Of a DNA stretch of 52,277 bases, positions 25,882 to 34,289 are shown one piece after another (the stretch's first letter is position 1; each line of letters begins with the position of its first letter). The notes below the pieces were generated by a model. That model was given only the letters and a program-made list of their open reading frames with translations. It searched no databases and was not told the origin of the DNA. The stretch is taken from positions 279,373-331,649 of the forward strand of contig NZ_BMPI01000003.1 of NCBI RefSeq assembly GCF_014647515.1, in the 5' to 3' direction. The DNA comes from Dactylosporangium sucinum (lineage in GTDB: Bacteria > Actinomycetota > Actinomycetes > Mycobacteriales > Micromonosporaceae). The translations under genes were made by a program, and so were the position numbers.

Positions 25882-26304
25882 ATGTTGCGAAAGAAGTCGC
25901 GCTGGTTCGGGGGCGCATTGATGGCGATGGTGCTGACGGTCGCCGGGCTCGTGGCGGCCCCGGGTGCCGCCCAGGCGGCGTCGCCGATCACGGCGTTCTC
26001 GGCCGACGACTACATGTCCGGCTACGCGTGGGCGGCCTGGAGCAACACGGGGCAGTACTCGACGTTCAAGGTCTGCGACGACGGCGCGCCGGATAGTCAC
26101 CGCGCCGTCGGCTACATCACGTGGGAGGGCGGACCCGGGACGATCTCGCGGCAGGCCGCCGGCGGCACCGGCACCTGCTCCACGCCGGTCAATGTCTTCA
26201 TTCCAGCGGGCAAGTGGGTCAAGGTCCGGGCGTGCGAACGCAACGGTCCGGAGATCCCCGACCTGGCGTGCGGCTCCTGGCGCCAGGGCATCTCCGGATC
26301 ATGA
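25882..26304 (+). CDS. Small secreted protein of unknown function
   Basis: A 140-aa protein with a clear Sec signal peptide (MLRKKSRWFGG, hydrophobic core, AQA cleavage site after residue 32). The mature ~108 residues begin ASPITAFSADDYMSGYAWAA and contain four cysteines (VCDDG, GTCST, RACERNG, DLACGSW) that could form two disulfides, consistent with a compact beta-rich extracellular domain. GGAGG lies 7 bp before the ATG. I do not recognise the family. It is divergent from the sensor kinase, so it might be a target of that system; this is guesswork from position only. A strong hairpin follows the stop. Confidence 0.8.
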   Translation: MLRKKSRWFGGALMAMVLTVAGLVAAPGAAQAASPITAFSADDYMSGYAWAAWSNTGQYSTFKVCDDGAPDSHRAVGYITWEGGPGTISRQAAGGTGTCSTPVNVFIPAGKWVKVRACERNGPEIPDLACGSWRQGISGS

Positions 26305-26308
26305 GCCC

Positions 26309-26340
26309 CGGCCGGCCGGAAGTGCCGTTCCGGCCGGCCG
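26309..26340. terminator. Strong bidirectional terminator
   Basis: A 13-bp perfect stem (CGGCCGGCCGGAA, 26309-26321, with its complement at 26328-26340) and the 6-nt loop GTGCCG lie between the stop codons of the convergent secreted-protein and LAL-regulator genes. Confidence 0.8.
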
Positions 26341-26361
26341 CCGGGCTCCCCGGCGGGCCCG

Positions 26362-29112
26362 TCAGCGGTGGGGGGCCGCATCGGTGCAGTCGCCGGTGCG
26401 GCAGATCTTGGCCAGCTCCGTGCGCGACCGGACGCCCAGCCGGACGAAGATGTTGCGCAGGTGGTGGTCGACCGTGCGGGGGCTCAGGTACAGGGCCGCG
26501 GCCACCTCCCGGTTCGTCGCGCCGTCGGCGACCAGGCCGGCGATCCGCCGCTGCTGCGCCGTGAGGACCGCGTCGGCGCGGGACGGCGGGCCCTTCGCCA
26601 CCGGCGAGCCGGCCGCGCGCAGCACCGGAGCACCCGCGGCACGCAGTTCGGCGCCGGCCCGCTCGGCCCACGGGCCGGCGCCGAACTGCTCGAACGTCTC
26701 CAGCGCCCGCTCCAGGTGCTCGCGCGCCGCGGCCGGGCGGCGGGCGCGGCGCAACCACTGGCCGAACAGCAGCTCGGTGCGCGCGCGGGCGAAGTCGCTG
26801 TCGCCGAGGACGTGCAGGCGCAGCGCCTCGACGTAGTGGGACTCGGCCTCGTCGGGCGGGGCGAGCAGGGCGCGGCAGCGGGCGGACAGGGCCAGCCACG
26901 TCGGGTTCGCGGTGCACGCCGTCCACGCCTCGAAGATGCGCAGCGCGTGCGCGGCGAGGTCCGGACGGCCGATGCCGGCGGCGGCCTCGACCAGCGTCGG
27001 TACCCCGGCCGCCTGCACCACCAGGCTGCCCCGCCCCACCTCGGTGCGGGTCAGCCGGGTGAGCGCCGCCTGGTGCCGGCCGTCGGCGACGTCGAGCAGG
27101 GACAGGGCCCACGCGCCGAGGGCCCACGACGGGCTGTCGACGTCGACGCCCGACCGGGCCCGGGAGGCGTGCACCCGCGCGACGCAGCCGGCCCGGTCGC
27201 CGACCATGGCGGCCAGCACGGCCAGCAGGCCGAGGTGGTTGTCGGCGAGGTTCTCCTGCCCGGTGGTCCGGGCGAGCCGCAGGCCCTCCAGGCCGGTCGA
27301 CACGGCGGCCTCGAAGCCGCCGAGCGCCAGGTCGGCCGACGCCGCGATCTCCAGCGCCTGCGGGACGGTCGCCAGCTCCCCGGCGTCGCGCGCGAGGCCG
27401 GCCGCCCGGTGCGCGAGCCGGTGCGCCTGTGCGTCGTCCCCGATGAGCAGCCCGGCCACGGCGGCCCGCACCAGCACCGCGGGATCCCGCATCCGCCCGG
27501 CCAGCGTCAGGACTTTTCGCAGCGGGGGTACCGCACCGGCCAGGTTTCCCCCGAACATCGCCGACAACCCGTCGAAGTGCCGGTTCAGCAGCTCGGCGAC
27601 GCAGGGCTCGTGGTGCGGCGCGACGCCCCGGAGCACGGCCGCGAACCGGGCCCGCTCCCCGGACGCGCACAGCACCTCGGCCGCGAGCATGACCGTCCCC
27701 GGCGCCACGGCCGCGTCGGTGTGCTCGGCCGACGTCCGGATCATCTGGTACGCGTCCGCGACGACGCCGGCCCGCAGCTCGATCTCGGCGAGCAGCAGCT
27801 CCCGCTCCGCCGACACCACGACCGGTGGCGCGGGGGCCGGCGCCGCAGTCGGCCACGCGGGGGCCGGCAGGCCGGCGGGCCCCGGCCGCAGGAGCAGCCG
27901 GGCGCGGTGCGGGAACCCGGCCCGCCAGGCGTGCCCCGCGGCGGCGACCCGGTACCGGTCGGCGTCGGCCGGGTCCGCCGCCAGCTCGGCCGCCCGCCGC
28001 AGCGCCCGCGCGGCCAGGGCATGCTCGGGCGGCGCCGCATCCGCCAGCTCCGCCGCGAGCTTCCCGTCCGGACCGTCGGCCAGGGCGGCGACGTGCAGCG
28101 TCTCGCGCAGCACCGTCTCGGCGTCCCAGACCTCCCGGGCGGGCGACGAGAAGGTCAGCGTGCGGTGCGCGGCCCGGCGCTCGGCGAGCGTGGCCTCGGC
28201 GTAGACGACGGCGCCGAAGAGCGGGCGCGGGAACCGTACGGCGCCGGCGTCGACCCGGACCAGCCCGGCCCGCTCGGCCGGCTGCAGCGCGTCCACGGTC
28301 AGCCCGGACGCCTCGACGGCGGCCACGCAGCGGGTCACCGGCACCGGCCGCTCCGGCAGGACGGACTCGTCCGCGGCGAGCAGCAGCAGCGCGGCCCGGG
28401 TCGCGGGCGGCAGCGCGGCCAGGCAGCGGCGGTGGCTGACCCGCAGCGGGCTGTCGGCCGGCAGCTCCACCGGCGGCTCGGCCTCGCCGCGGCGCTGGGG
28501 TGCGGTGAGGCCGCCGGCCAGGGCGACCAGCGCGGCCGGGTTGCCCCGGGCCGCCTCGACGAGCACGCCGGCGACGTCGCCCTGCAGGCCGTCGGGCACC
28601 AGGTCGCGCAGCACGCGCTGGGCGGTGGTGGTGTCGAGCGGGTCGAGGGGCACCCGGTCGACGCCGTCCAGCCCGTCGTCCGCGTCGTCGTCGCCCGCGA
28701 GGACCAGCGCGATCGGGTCGCCGCCGAGCCGGCGGGCGGCGTACGCCAGCGCCGCCAGGGACGCGCGGTCCAGCCATTGCATGTCGTCGACGCAGCACAC
28801 GAGCGGGCCGGCGACGGCCCGGCGGCGCAGTTCGGCGAGCACCGCCGGGCCGTCCTCGACGCACGCGAGCAGGCGGTGCACGGCGGCACCCGGCAGGGAG
28901 GCCTCGGCGGGGCAGCCGGTCACCGTCAGGCGGGTGGTGCCCGGCAGCACCGCGGAGGCGAGCAGCGACGACCGGCCCGAACCCGGCGGGCCGGTCAGCG
29001 CCAGGGCGCCGCCGTGGCCGTCGGCGGCGGCCCGGAGCAGCGCGCGGACCAGGGCGAGCTCGCGGTCGCGACCGCGCAGCGAATGTTTCGGCACTCTCGA
29101 TGCAGAAACCAT
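26362..29112 (-). CDS. LAL-family LuxR regulator (AAA ATPase plus LuxR HTH)
   Basis: A 916-aa protein. The N-terminal ATPase has Walker A GPPGSGRSS (about 41-49) and Walker B LVCCVDDMQWLD. A long helical TPR-like region follows. The C-terminal LuxR HTH is at ~845-905 (LTAQQRRIAGLVADGATNRE, then LYLSPRTVDHHLRNIFVRLG). Large ATP-binding LuxR regulators usually activate catabolic or antibiotic gene sets in actinomycetes. It is the last gene of a possible leftward unit after the GH16 glucanase and FAD oxidoreductase, but a perfect palindrome right upstream of its ATG suggests a promoter of its own. ATG 29112 is supported by the Walker motif starting about 40 residues in. Confidence 0.9.
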   Translation of the reverse strand: MVSASRVPKHSLRGRDRELALVRALLRAAADGHGGALALTGPPGSGRSSLLASAVLPGTTRLTVTGCPAEASLPGAAVHRLLACVEDGPAVLAELRRRAVAGPLVCCVDDMQWLDRASLAALAYAARRLGGDPIALVLAGDDDADDGLDGVDRVPLDPLDTTTAQRVLRDLVPDGLQGDVAGVLVEAARGNPAALVALAGGLTAPQRRGEAEPPVELPADSPLRVSHRRCLAALPPATRAALLLLAADESVLPERPVPVTRCVAAVEASGLTVDALQPAERAGLVRVDAGAVRFPRPLFGAVVYAEATLAERRAAHRTLTFSSPAREVWDAETVLRETLHVAALADGPDGKLAAELADAAPPEHALAARALRRAAELAADPADADRYRVAAAGHAWRAGFPHRARLLLRPGPAGLPAPAWPTAAPAPAPPVVVSAERELLLAEIELRAGVVADAYQMIRTSAEHTDAAVAPGTVMLAAEVLCASGERARFAAVLRGVAPHHEPCVAELLNRHFDGLSAMFGGNLAGAVPPLRKVLTLAGRMRDPAVLVRAAVAGLLIGDDAQAHRLAHRAAGLARDAGELATVPQALEIAASADLALGGFEAAVSTGLEGLRLARTTGQENLADNHLGLLAVLAAMVGDRAGCVARVHASRARSGVDVDSPSWALGAWALSLLDVADGRHQAALTRLTRTEVGRGSLVVQAAGVPTLVEAAAGIGRPDLAAHALRIFEAWTACTANPTWLALSARCRALLAPPDEAESHYVEALRLHVLGDSDFARARTELLFGQWLRRARRPAAAREHLERALETFEQFGAGPWAERAGAELRAAGAPVLRAAGSPVAKGPPSRADAVLTAQQRRIAGLVADGATNREVAAALYLSPRTVDHHLRNIFVRLGVRSRTELAKICRTGDCTDAAPHR

Positions 29113-29118
29113 GCCCCA

Positions 29119-29138
29119 GTGTTACGCGCAAGTAACAC
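29119..29138 (-). promoter_or_regulatory. Palindromic operator candidate upstream of the LAL regulator
   Basis: GTGTTAC-N6-GTAACAC, a perfect 7-bp inverted repeat, ends 6 bp before the regulator's ATG. Its position suggests autoregulation or a roadblock site. Confidence 0.45.
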
Positions 29139-29155
29139 GAAAGGGAAGTACCCGG

Positions 29156-30400
29156 TCAGGACGAGCCCGACATGATTCGCCCGATGTTGGCCGGCGAGAG
29201 GTACTCCGGCACGGGCGTGCTGCCCTGCATCATGCCGAAGAACCGCGTGGTCTCGGCCGGCGACGCGGCCACCGCGGCCAGCAGCGCGGCCATCTCCGGC
29301 GGCGGCGGCTCCATCGACGCGAGCTGGCAGGTCAGCCCCAGCGCCGGCCCGAACCGCTCGTCGCGCGCCCGCACGTAGCCGGCGACCGCCTCGTCGAGGT
29401 CGCCGCCGGTCAGCCCGTGATCGACGGCCGCGGCCAGGAGCTCGGCGCAGGCGAACGCGTCGGTGATGCCGGACGCGGTGCACGGGTCCTTGTGGTAGCC
29501 GGCGTCGCCGACCAGCGCCCAGCCCGGCCCGGCCGACTCGCGGAAGAAGTTCGGGACGTCGGCGGTACCGCGGATGCGCTCGGCCCGCTCGCCCGCCGCG
29601 ACCCGGGCGGCCAGGTCGGGCACCCGGCCGATCGCCGCCAGGTAGTTGCCCTCCACGTCCAGGCGGAAGTCGTGGAACTGCGCGATCGGGCAGGCCACGA
29701 ACACGCACGCGAGGCCGTCGTTGGTCGGGAAGACGACGACGGCGCGTGCGCCACCGGGTGAGCCGACCGCGGCGGCCGTGTGGGACGTCGCCTGAGAGGA
29801 GCTGTCCCCGAGCTGGTAGATCTCGGCGCCGGGGCCGGACACCCCGCGGTAGTACGCGTAGTACCCCGCGGTCAGCGCCGGCGTCGCGGCATAGGTGCCG
29901 GCGCCCACCTCGCGGGCCACCGTCGAGTGCAGCCCGTCGGCGCCGATCACGATCCGCGCGGTGAGCTCCTCGCCCCCGGCCCGCACGCCGGTGACCCGCC
30001 CGTCGGGCGCGCGGAGCAGCCCGTCGACGGGGGAGCGCTCGCGCACCTCGGCCCCGGCGTCGCGGGCCGCGTCGACGAGGATCGTATCCAGCAGGGTGCG
30101 GCGCACACAGTACGGCTGGGAAACCCCGTCCACGGGCGGCGGCGGGCCGTCGATCACGAACGCGCCGAAGTCCATCGTGAACCGCTCGTGCGGCGGAGCA
30201 CCGGTCGCCACGACCGCGTCGTGGAGGCCCCAGCGCTTGAGGTGTGCCATCCCGGGCACGTGGATCAGATGCGTCGACAGCGCGTCGCTCGGGAACCCGG
30301 CGCGGTCGAGCAGGAGGACGCGGTGGCCGCGGCGGGCGAGCAGCATGGCCGTGGGCGAACCGGCGCAGCGCGCGCCGACGACGATGGCATCGAACGTCAC
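29156..30400 (-). CDS. FAD-dependent oxidoreductase/monooxygenase (GGR/PHBH-like)
   Basis: A 414-aa flavoprotein. The N-terminus (VTFDAIVVGARCAGSPTAML) holds the GxGxxG-like dinucleotide motif in its GARCAGS variant. Then come CVRRTLLDTILVDAARDAGA, the ADGLHS motif (IVIGADGLHSTVAREVG) and the second FAD motif ALVGDAGYHKDPCTASGITD. This order is typical of group A flavin monooxygenases and geranylgeranyl-reductase-like proteins. The substrate is not evident. GTG 30400 is the only start that keeps the Rossmann strand at the N-terminus. It lies 10 bp after the GH16 gene and 43 bp before the LAL regulator, all leftward. Confidence 0.85.
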   Translation of the reverse strand: MTFDAIVVGARCAGSPTAMLLARRGHRVLLLDRAGFPSDALSTHLIHVPGMAHLKRWGLHDAVVATGAPPHERFTMDFGAFVIDGPPPPVDGVSQPYCVRRTLLDTILVDAARDAGAEVRERSPVDGLLRAPDGRVTGVRAGGEELTARIVIGADGLHSTVAREVGAGTYAATPALTAGYYAYYRGVSGPGAEIYQLGDSSSQATSHTAAAVGSPGGARAVVVFPTNDGLACVFVACPIAQFHDFRLDVEGNYLAAIGRVPDLAARVAAGERAERIRGTADVPNFFRESAGPGWALVGDAGYHKDPCTASGITDAFACAELLAAAVDHGLTGGDLDEAVAGYVRARDERFGPALGLTCQLASMEPPPPEMAALLAAVAASPAETTRFFGMMQGSTPVPEYLSPANIGRIMSGSS

Positions 30401-30410
30401 CGTTGTGACC

Positions 30411-31826
30411 CTATCGCCACCAACGCACGGCGTCGACCAGCATCGTCTGCGGGAACATCGTCGCGGGCGGCGGGTTGCCCGGCCAGCGCCCGCCGACAGC
30501 CAGGTTGAGCAGCAGGAACGCCGGTGCCTCGAACACCCAGCGCTCCTTGCCGCCGAGGTCCTCCGGCCGCAGCGCGCCCTGGACCACCCCGTCGACGCTC
30601 CACTGCAGCACGCCCGGCCACCATTCCAGCCCGTACCGATGGAAACCCTTGGCCGGACCGCCCGACGGGTGCGCGATCCAGGTGCGCTCCCAGCCGCGGA
30701 TCGAGCCGTCCGGCCCGTGCACCGCGCCGTGCACGATGCCCGGCTCGGCGTCGCCCAGCGACTCCATGATGTCGATCTCGCCCGCCTGCGGCCACCCGGC
30801 GCGGTCCACGTCGGCGCCGAGCATCCAGAACGCGGGCAGCAGCCCGGCCCCGGAGGGCACCCGCAGCTCGGCCTCGATCCGCCCGTACCGCGCCTCGAAC
30901 ACGCTGCGCATGCGGGCCGACGTGTAGCCGCCGCCCTCCTGCCGGGCGACGATCGCCAGCCGGCCGTCGCCGGTGCGCCCGCCGTTGTCCGGCCGGTCGG
31001 TGTAGTCCTGCAGCTCGCCGTTGCCCCAGCCGGTGGCGCCGGTCTGGAACCTCCAGCGCTTCGGGTCGGGCCGCCCGGCGGGTCCCTCGAAGTCGTCGGA
31101 GAACGCTTCGTGGAGCGTTTCGGTGGAGGTACGGGCGAGGATCGCGCTGATCGCGGACACGCCCCCGACGCCCGAGGCGGCCTCGACCGACACGGCGACC
31201 GTGGACCCCTCGGTGCGGGCCAGCACCACGGCGTGGCGGGCCCGGCCGTCGGTGGTGCCCGCGAGGCGCAGCCGGGGTGCGGTGCCGTCGGCCAGCCGCA
31301 CGGTGACCTCGGCCGCGGGCGACCCGGCGGCGGCGGTCGCGGCGAACGAGAGGACCACGGCATAGGTTCCCGGCGACGGCACCGGCAGCGTCCAGGTCGG
31401 CGTGCCCGTGCGCGTCCACCGGTAGGGCACCGCGACGCGGCCCCCGGCGACGCCCGCCCGCACGGCCCCGCCCGCGACGACGGCGGCATCGGGCTCCCAC
31501 ACGCGGCCGCCCGCGTCGGTGAACCGCTTCGGCCCGACGGTCCAGCGGGCCGTCCACCCGAGCCCCTCGGCGGAGGTCGCCACGGCCGCCGGGCCGATCG
31601 CGGTGATGAGCCGGGCGGCGGTGGTGGGCGGCTCGGTCAGCTGCGCCGCCGCGACGGCGGCGACGGCGAGGACCCGCGAGGAGTTCCCGGCCCGGAGCCG
31701 GCGCCGGGCGTCGCCGGCCCAGGGCCCGGCCCGGCGCGCGGCGCTGCGGCCGGCTTCGGCGGTCCAGCGGCCGGCTCGGCGCGCGGCTCGGCGCGCCACC
31801 GGGAGGAACCGCGCGAGCGACATCAC
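30411..31826 (-). CDS. GH16-family endo-beta-glucanase (laminarinase-like) with N-terminal malectin-like domain
   Basis: A 471-aa protein. An Arg-rich N-terminus and a weak hydrophobic stretch (~48-62) may form an atypical export signal. A beta-sandwich resembling malectin (~95-190) precedes a GH16 domain (~220-471) with WRFQTGATGWGNGELQDYT and the catalytic GEIDIMES (Glu350 nucleophile, Asp352, Glu355 acid/base). The GELQDYT segment is typical of the GH16 laminarinase group, so beta-1,3-glucan is the likely substrate, in line with the alpha-glucanase at the left edge. The start may be GTG 31826 or the next ATG at 31823. The oxidoreductase gene follows after 10 bp. Confidence 0.88.
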   Translation of the reverse strand: MMSLARFLPVARRAARRAGRWTAEAGRSAARRAGPWAGDARRRLRAGNSSRVLAVAAVAAAQLTEPPTTAARLITAIGPAAVATSAEGLGWTARWTVGPKRFTDAGGRVWEPDAAVVAGGAVRAGVAGGRVAVPYRWTRTGTPTWTLPVPSPGTYAVVLSFAATAAAGSPAAEVTVRLADGTAPRLRLAGTTDGRARHAVVLARTEGSTVAVSVEAASGVGGVSAISAILARTSTETLHEAFSDDFEGPAGRPDPKRWRFQTGATGWGNGELQDYTDRPDNGGRTGDGRLAIVARQEGGGYTSARMRSVFEARYGRIEAELRVPSGAGLLPAFWMLGADVDRAGWPQAGEIDIMESLGDAEPGIVHGAVHGPDGSIRGWERTWIAHPSGGPAKGFHRYGLEWWPGVLQWSVDGVVQGALRPEDLGGKERWVFEAPAFLLLNLAVGGRWPGNPPPATMFPQTMLVDAVRWWR

Positions 31827-31891
31827 CGCACCAACCTACGGTGCGGCCGCCGTTGCTCGAACGAGTGTCGCGTTCTGGACGGACGGGCGGG

Positions 31892-32044
31892 TCAGGCCCG
31901 GCGGATCGGCATGTGCGTCGGTGCCGGCGGCCCGCCGAGGAACGTCGCGACCAGGCCGGTGCACAGCTGCGGCTTGGTGGAACGCGCCGCTGATCAGCAC
32001 CAGCCGGGACACCAGGTCCGGGCGGGCCAGCGCGGTCAGCAGGG
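31892..32044 (-). pseudogene. Degraded alpha/beta hydrolase gene remnant
   Basis: On the minus strand, LLTALARPDLVSRLVLISGAFH reads like the region after the nucleophile elbow of an alpha/beta hydrolase. After a frame change at about 31978, HKPQLCTGLVATFLGGP continues to THMPIRRA and a stop at 31892, which looks like the C-terminus of the same family. The N-terminal half, including the nucleophile, and a middle segment are missing. The remnant abuts the end of the membrane-protein gene at 32036. A coding role is very unlikely. Confidence 0.6.
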
Positions 32045-32800
32045 GTCGGCGCCGGGGCCCGCGCCCCGGACGGCGGCGAGCGTGCCGAACGCGATGCCCC
32101 AGGCCATGCTCAGCGCCGACCAGACCGGCCCGAACCCGCCGGGTGTGCCGGGAAACGCGAGGCAGACGAGCCCGAGATAGGCCGCCACCAGCCCGACCCC
32201 GACCCCGGCGAAGCGCCGCAACCGCGGCCGGCACGCCGCCGTCCAGCTCAGCACCACGAGGGCGAGGCCCACCGCGCCCTGCACGGCGTAGTGGTCGATC
32301 CCGATGCTGATGTCCTCGGGCAGCCCCAGCCGGTTCGCCGCGTACATCGCGTTGGCGTACGCCAGCCAGGGCAGCGCGCCGAGCCCGGCCAGGACCGCCA
32401 GCGGCCGGTCCACCCGGACACCGCCCGTCGTGAGCGGCTCGCGCCCGGGCGCGAACGCCACGACGAGCGCCTCCCCGGCCACGGCCAGGGCGACGAGCAG
32501 CAGGGCCCATTCGAGCGAGGCGGCGGCGGAGACCGCGAGGGCCGCCGCGACGCACAGCAACTGCACGACGGCGGGGGCCGACCGCCGGGGCCGGACGGCG
32601 ACCCGGGCGAAGGCCGCCGCGACGAGCACGGTGAAGAGCAGCCCCCAGCCGGCCTCCAGCGCCACCGCCCAGGCCGGGTCCCACGTCACCGCCAGGTCGG
32701 GCACGCCGAAACCGGGGTAGACCAGCCACGTCAGCGCGAAGACGACCGCCGCCACCCGGACGCCGGCCGTCCGGACGGCAGTGCCGGACACGCGAACCAC
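32036..32800 (-). CDS. Multi-pass membrane protein of unknown function
   Basis: A 254-aa protein with about seven hydrophobic segments (VAAVVFALTWLVYPGFGV; WGLLFTVLVAAAFARVAV; LLCVAAALAVSAAASLEWAL; LAVLAGLGALPWLAYANAMY; GAVGLALVVLSWTAA; VGVGLVAAYLGLVCLAF; ALSMAWGIAFGTLAAV). A loop between segments 4 and 5 contains GLPEDISIGIDHYAVQ. I do not recognise a named family. GTG 32800 is the annotated start; GTG 32791 has a better-spaced GAGAGG upstream. It follows the EamA gene leftward after 18 bp, so the two are probably one transcript. Its 3' end meets the hydrolase remnant. Confidence 0.75.
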   Translation of the reverse strand: MVRVSGTAVRTAGVRVAAVVFALTWLVYPGFGVPDLAVTWDPAWAVALEAGWGLLFTVLVAAAFARVAVRPRRSAPAVVQLLCVAAALAVSAAASLEWALLLVALAVAGEALVVAFAPGREPLTTGGVRVDRPLAVLAGLGALPWLAYANAMYAANRLGLPEDISIGIDHYAVQGAVGLALVVLSWTAACRPRLRRFAGVGVGLVAAYLGLVCLAFPGTPGGFGPVWSALSMAWGIAFGTLAAVRGAGPGADPC

Positions 32801-32818
32801 CTCTCTCAGAAGCCCGTG

Positions 32819-33751
32819 TCAGGTTGACGGACAACCGCGCCCACCGGCCGGGTTTGCCGACAACCCGACAGGGGGCAGCGGCCGGGGAGCAGCGGGCCGG
32901 GGCACCGACCCGAGGAGCACGGCGGCGAGGACGGCCGCGGCGCCGGCGAGCTGGCCCGGCGAGAGGGACTGCCCCAGCGCGAGCCACCCGAGCGCGGCGG
33001 CGACGACCGGGCTGAGCAGGCCCAGCAGGGTCACCTGAGCGGGCGGGAGGGCGGTGACGCCGCGGAACCAGAGGAAGTACGCCCCGGCGGTACCGACGAG
33101 GGAGAGGTAGGCGAAGCCGCCCGCGTTGGCGAGGGAGAGGCCGGCCGGCAGGCCCTCGACCATGAGCGCGGCCGGCGCGAGCAGCAGGCCGCCGACGGTG
33201 AGCTGCCAGCCGGTCAGGGCGAGCAGCGCCGTCCGGCGCTCGGCGAAGCCGTCCGGCACGCCCCACCGGCGGCCGAGGACGGTGCCGAGCGACATCGACA
33301 CCATGCCGCCCGCGGCCGCGGCCAGGCCGATCGGGTCGAGCGCGGTGGCCGAGCGGAGCACGAGCAGGGCCACCCCGGCCAGGCCCACGCCGGCGGCGGC
33401 CAGGACCCGGCCGCCGGGCCGCTGGCCGAGCAGGGCGAAGGCGAGCCCGGCGACGACGAACGGCCCGAGCGCGCCGAGGACGGCGGCGACCCCGCCGGGC
33501 AGCCGGTAGGCGGCGACGAACAGCAGCGCGAAGAACAGCCCGATGTTCAGCGTGCCGAGCACGGCGGCACGCCACCACCAGGTGCCGCGGGGCAGGGCCC
33601 GGACGATCGCGACGAGCAGCAGCCCGGCGGGCAGGGCGCGCAGGGTGCCGGCGAGCAGCGGCCGGTCGGGCGGGAGGAGCTCGGTGGTGACGAGGTAGGT
33701 GGTGCCCCAGAGCGCGGGGGCTACGGCGGTGGCCGCTCGTAGGTTGCTCAT
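32819..33751 (-). CDS. EamA/DMT-family membrane exporter
   Basis: A 310-aa protein with ten predicted membrane helices in two EamA repeats: WGTTYLVTTELLPPDRPLLA early on and LLGLLSPVVAAALGWLALGQ in the second repeat. Such proteins export metabolites or drugs. It is divergent from a MarR regulator, and its ATG is directly followed on the plus strand by a 30-bp perfect palindrome, so MarR repression is very likely. ATG 33751 is chosen because upstream codons would extend through that palindrome into the MarR gene. The substrate is unknown. Confidence 0.9.
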   Translation of the reverse strand: MSNLRAATAVAPALWGTTYLVTTELLPPDRPLLAGTLRALPAGLLLVAIVRALPRGTWWWRAAVLGTLNIGLFFALLFVAAYRLPGGVAAVLGALGPFVVAGLAFALLGQRPGGRVLAAAGVGLAGVALLVLRSATALDPIGLAAAAGGMVSMSLGTVLGRRWGVPDGFAERRTALLALTGWQLTVGGLLLAPAALMVEGLPAGLSLANAGGFAYLSLVGTAGAYFLWFRGVTALPPAQVTLLGLLSPVVAAALGWLALGQSLSPGQLAGAAAVLAAVLLGSVPRPAAPRPLPPVGLSANPAGGRGCPST

Positions 33752-33752
33752 G

Positions 33753-33782
33753 ACTAAGTAGCTTAGCACTAAGCTACTTAGT
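33753..33782. promoter_or_regulatory. 30-bp MarR operator
   Basis: Two perfect 14-bp arms (ACTAAGTAGCTTAG, 33753-33766, and its complement, 33769-33782) are separated by CA. The element is AT-rich in a GC-rich genome and lies between the EamA and MarR starts. A -10 hexamer TACGAT (33792-33797) sits 6 bp before the MarR GTG, implying a leaderless message. Confidence 0.8.
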
Positions 33783-33803
33783 GGCAAGTGGTACGATCCG
33801 AGC

Positions 33804-34289
33804 GTGGAGGACGACGTCGACCGCATCCTGGCCCAGTGGGCCCGCGAGCGCCCCGACCTGCAGACCGAGGCCATGGGCGTGTTCGGCCGGATCTACCGGC
33901 TGGCCCGGCTGGTGGGGGACCGGCAGGAGAGGGTGTATGGCGAGCTGGGCATCAACCGCGGCGAGTTCGACGTCCTGGCGACGCTGCGCCGCGCGGGGGC
34001 GCCCTTCCAGCTGTCCCCGAAGGCGCTCAGCGCGTCGCTCATGCTGACGACGGGTGGCATGACCGGCCGGCTGGACCGCCTGGAGCGGGCCGGCCTGGTG
34101 ACCCGCGCTCCCGACCCGGCCGACCGCCGCGGCCTGGTCGTCACGCTGACCCCGCGCGGCCGCGAGCTGATCGACGAGGCGGTCGGCATCGGGCTGGCGG
34201 CGCAGCGGGAGGTGCTGGAGCGCCTCCCGGCGGCCGACCGCGAGCGGCTGTCGTCGCTGCTGCGGGACCTACTGGCCGCCGTGGCGTAA
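33804..34289 (+). CDS. MarR-family transcriptional regulator
   Basis: A 161-aa protein with the MarR winged helix at residues ~45-120: INRGEFDVLATLRRAG, LSPKALSASLMLTTGGMTGR (recognition helix), LDRLERAGLVTRAPDPADRR (wing). It probably represses itself and the divergent EamA exporter through the palindrome at 33753-33782. The GTG at 33804 lacks an RBS but sits 6 bp after a -10 box, consistent with leaderless translation. Its 3' end overlaps the convergent HD-domain gene by 21 bp. Confidence 0.92.
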   Translation: MEDDVDRILAQWARERPDLQTEAMGVFGRIYRLARLVGDRQERVYGELGINRGEFDVLATLRRAGAPFQLSPKALSASLMLTTGGMTGRLDRLERAGLVTRAPDPADRRGLVVTLTPRGRELIDEAVGIGLAAQREVLERLPAADRERLSSLLRDLLAAVA

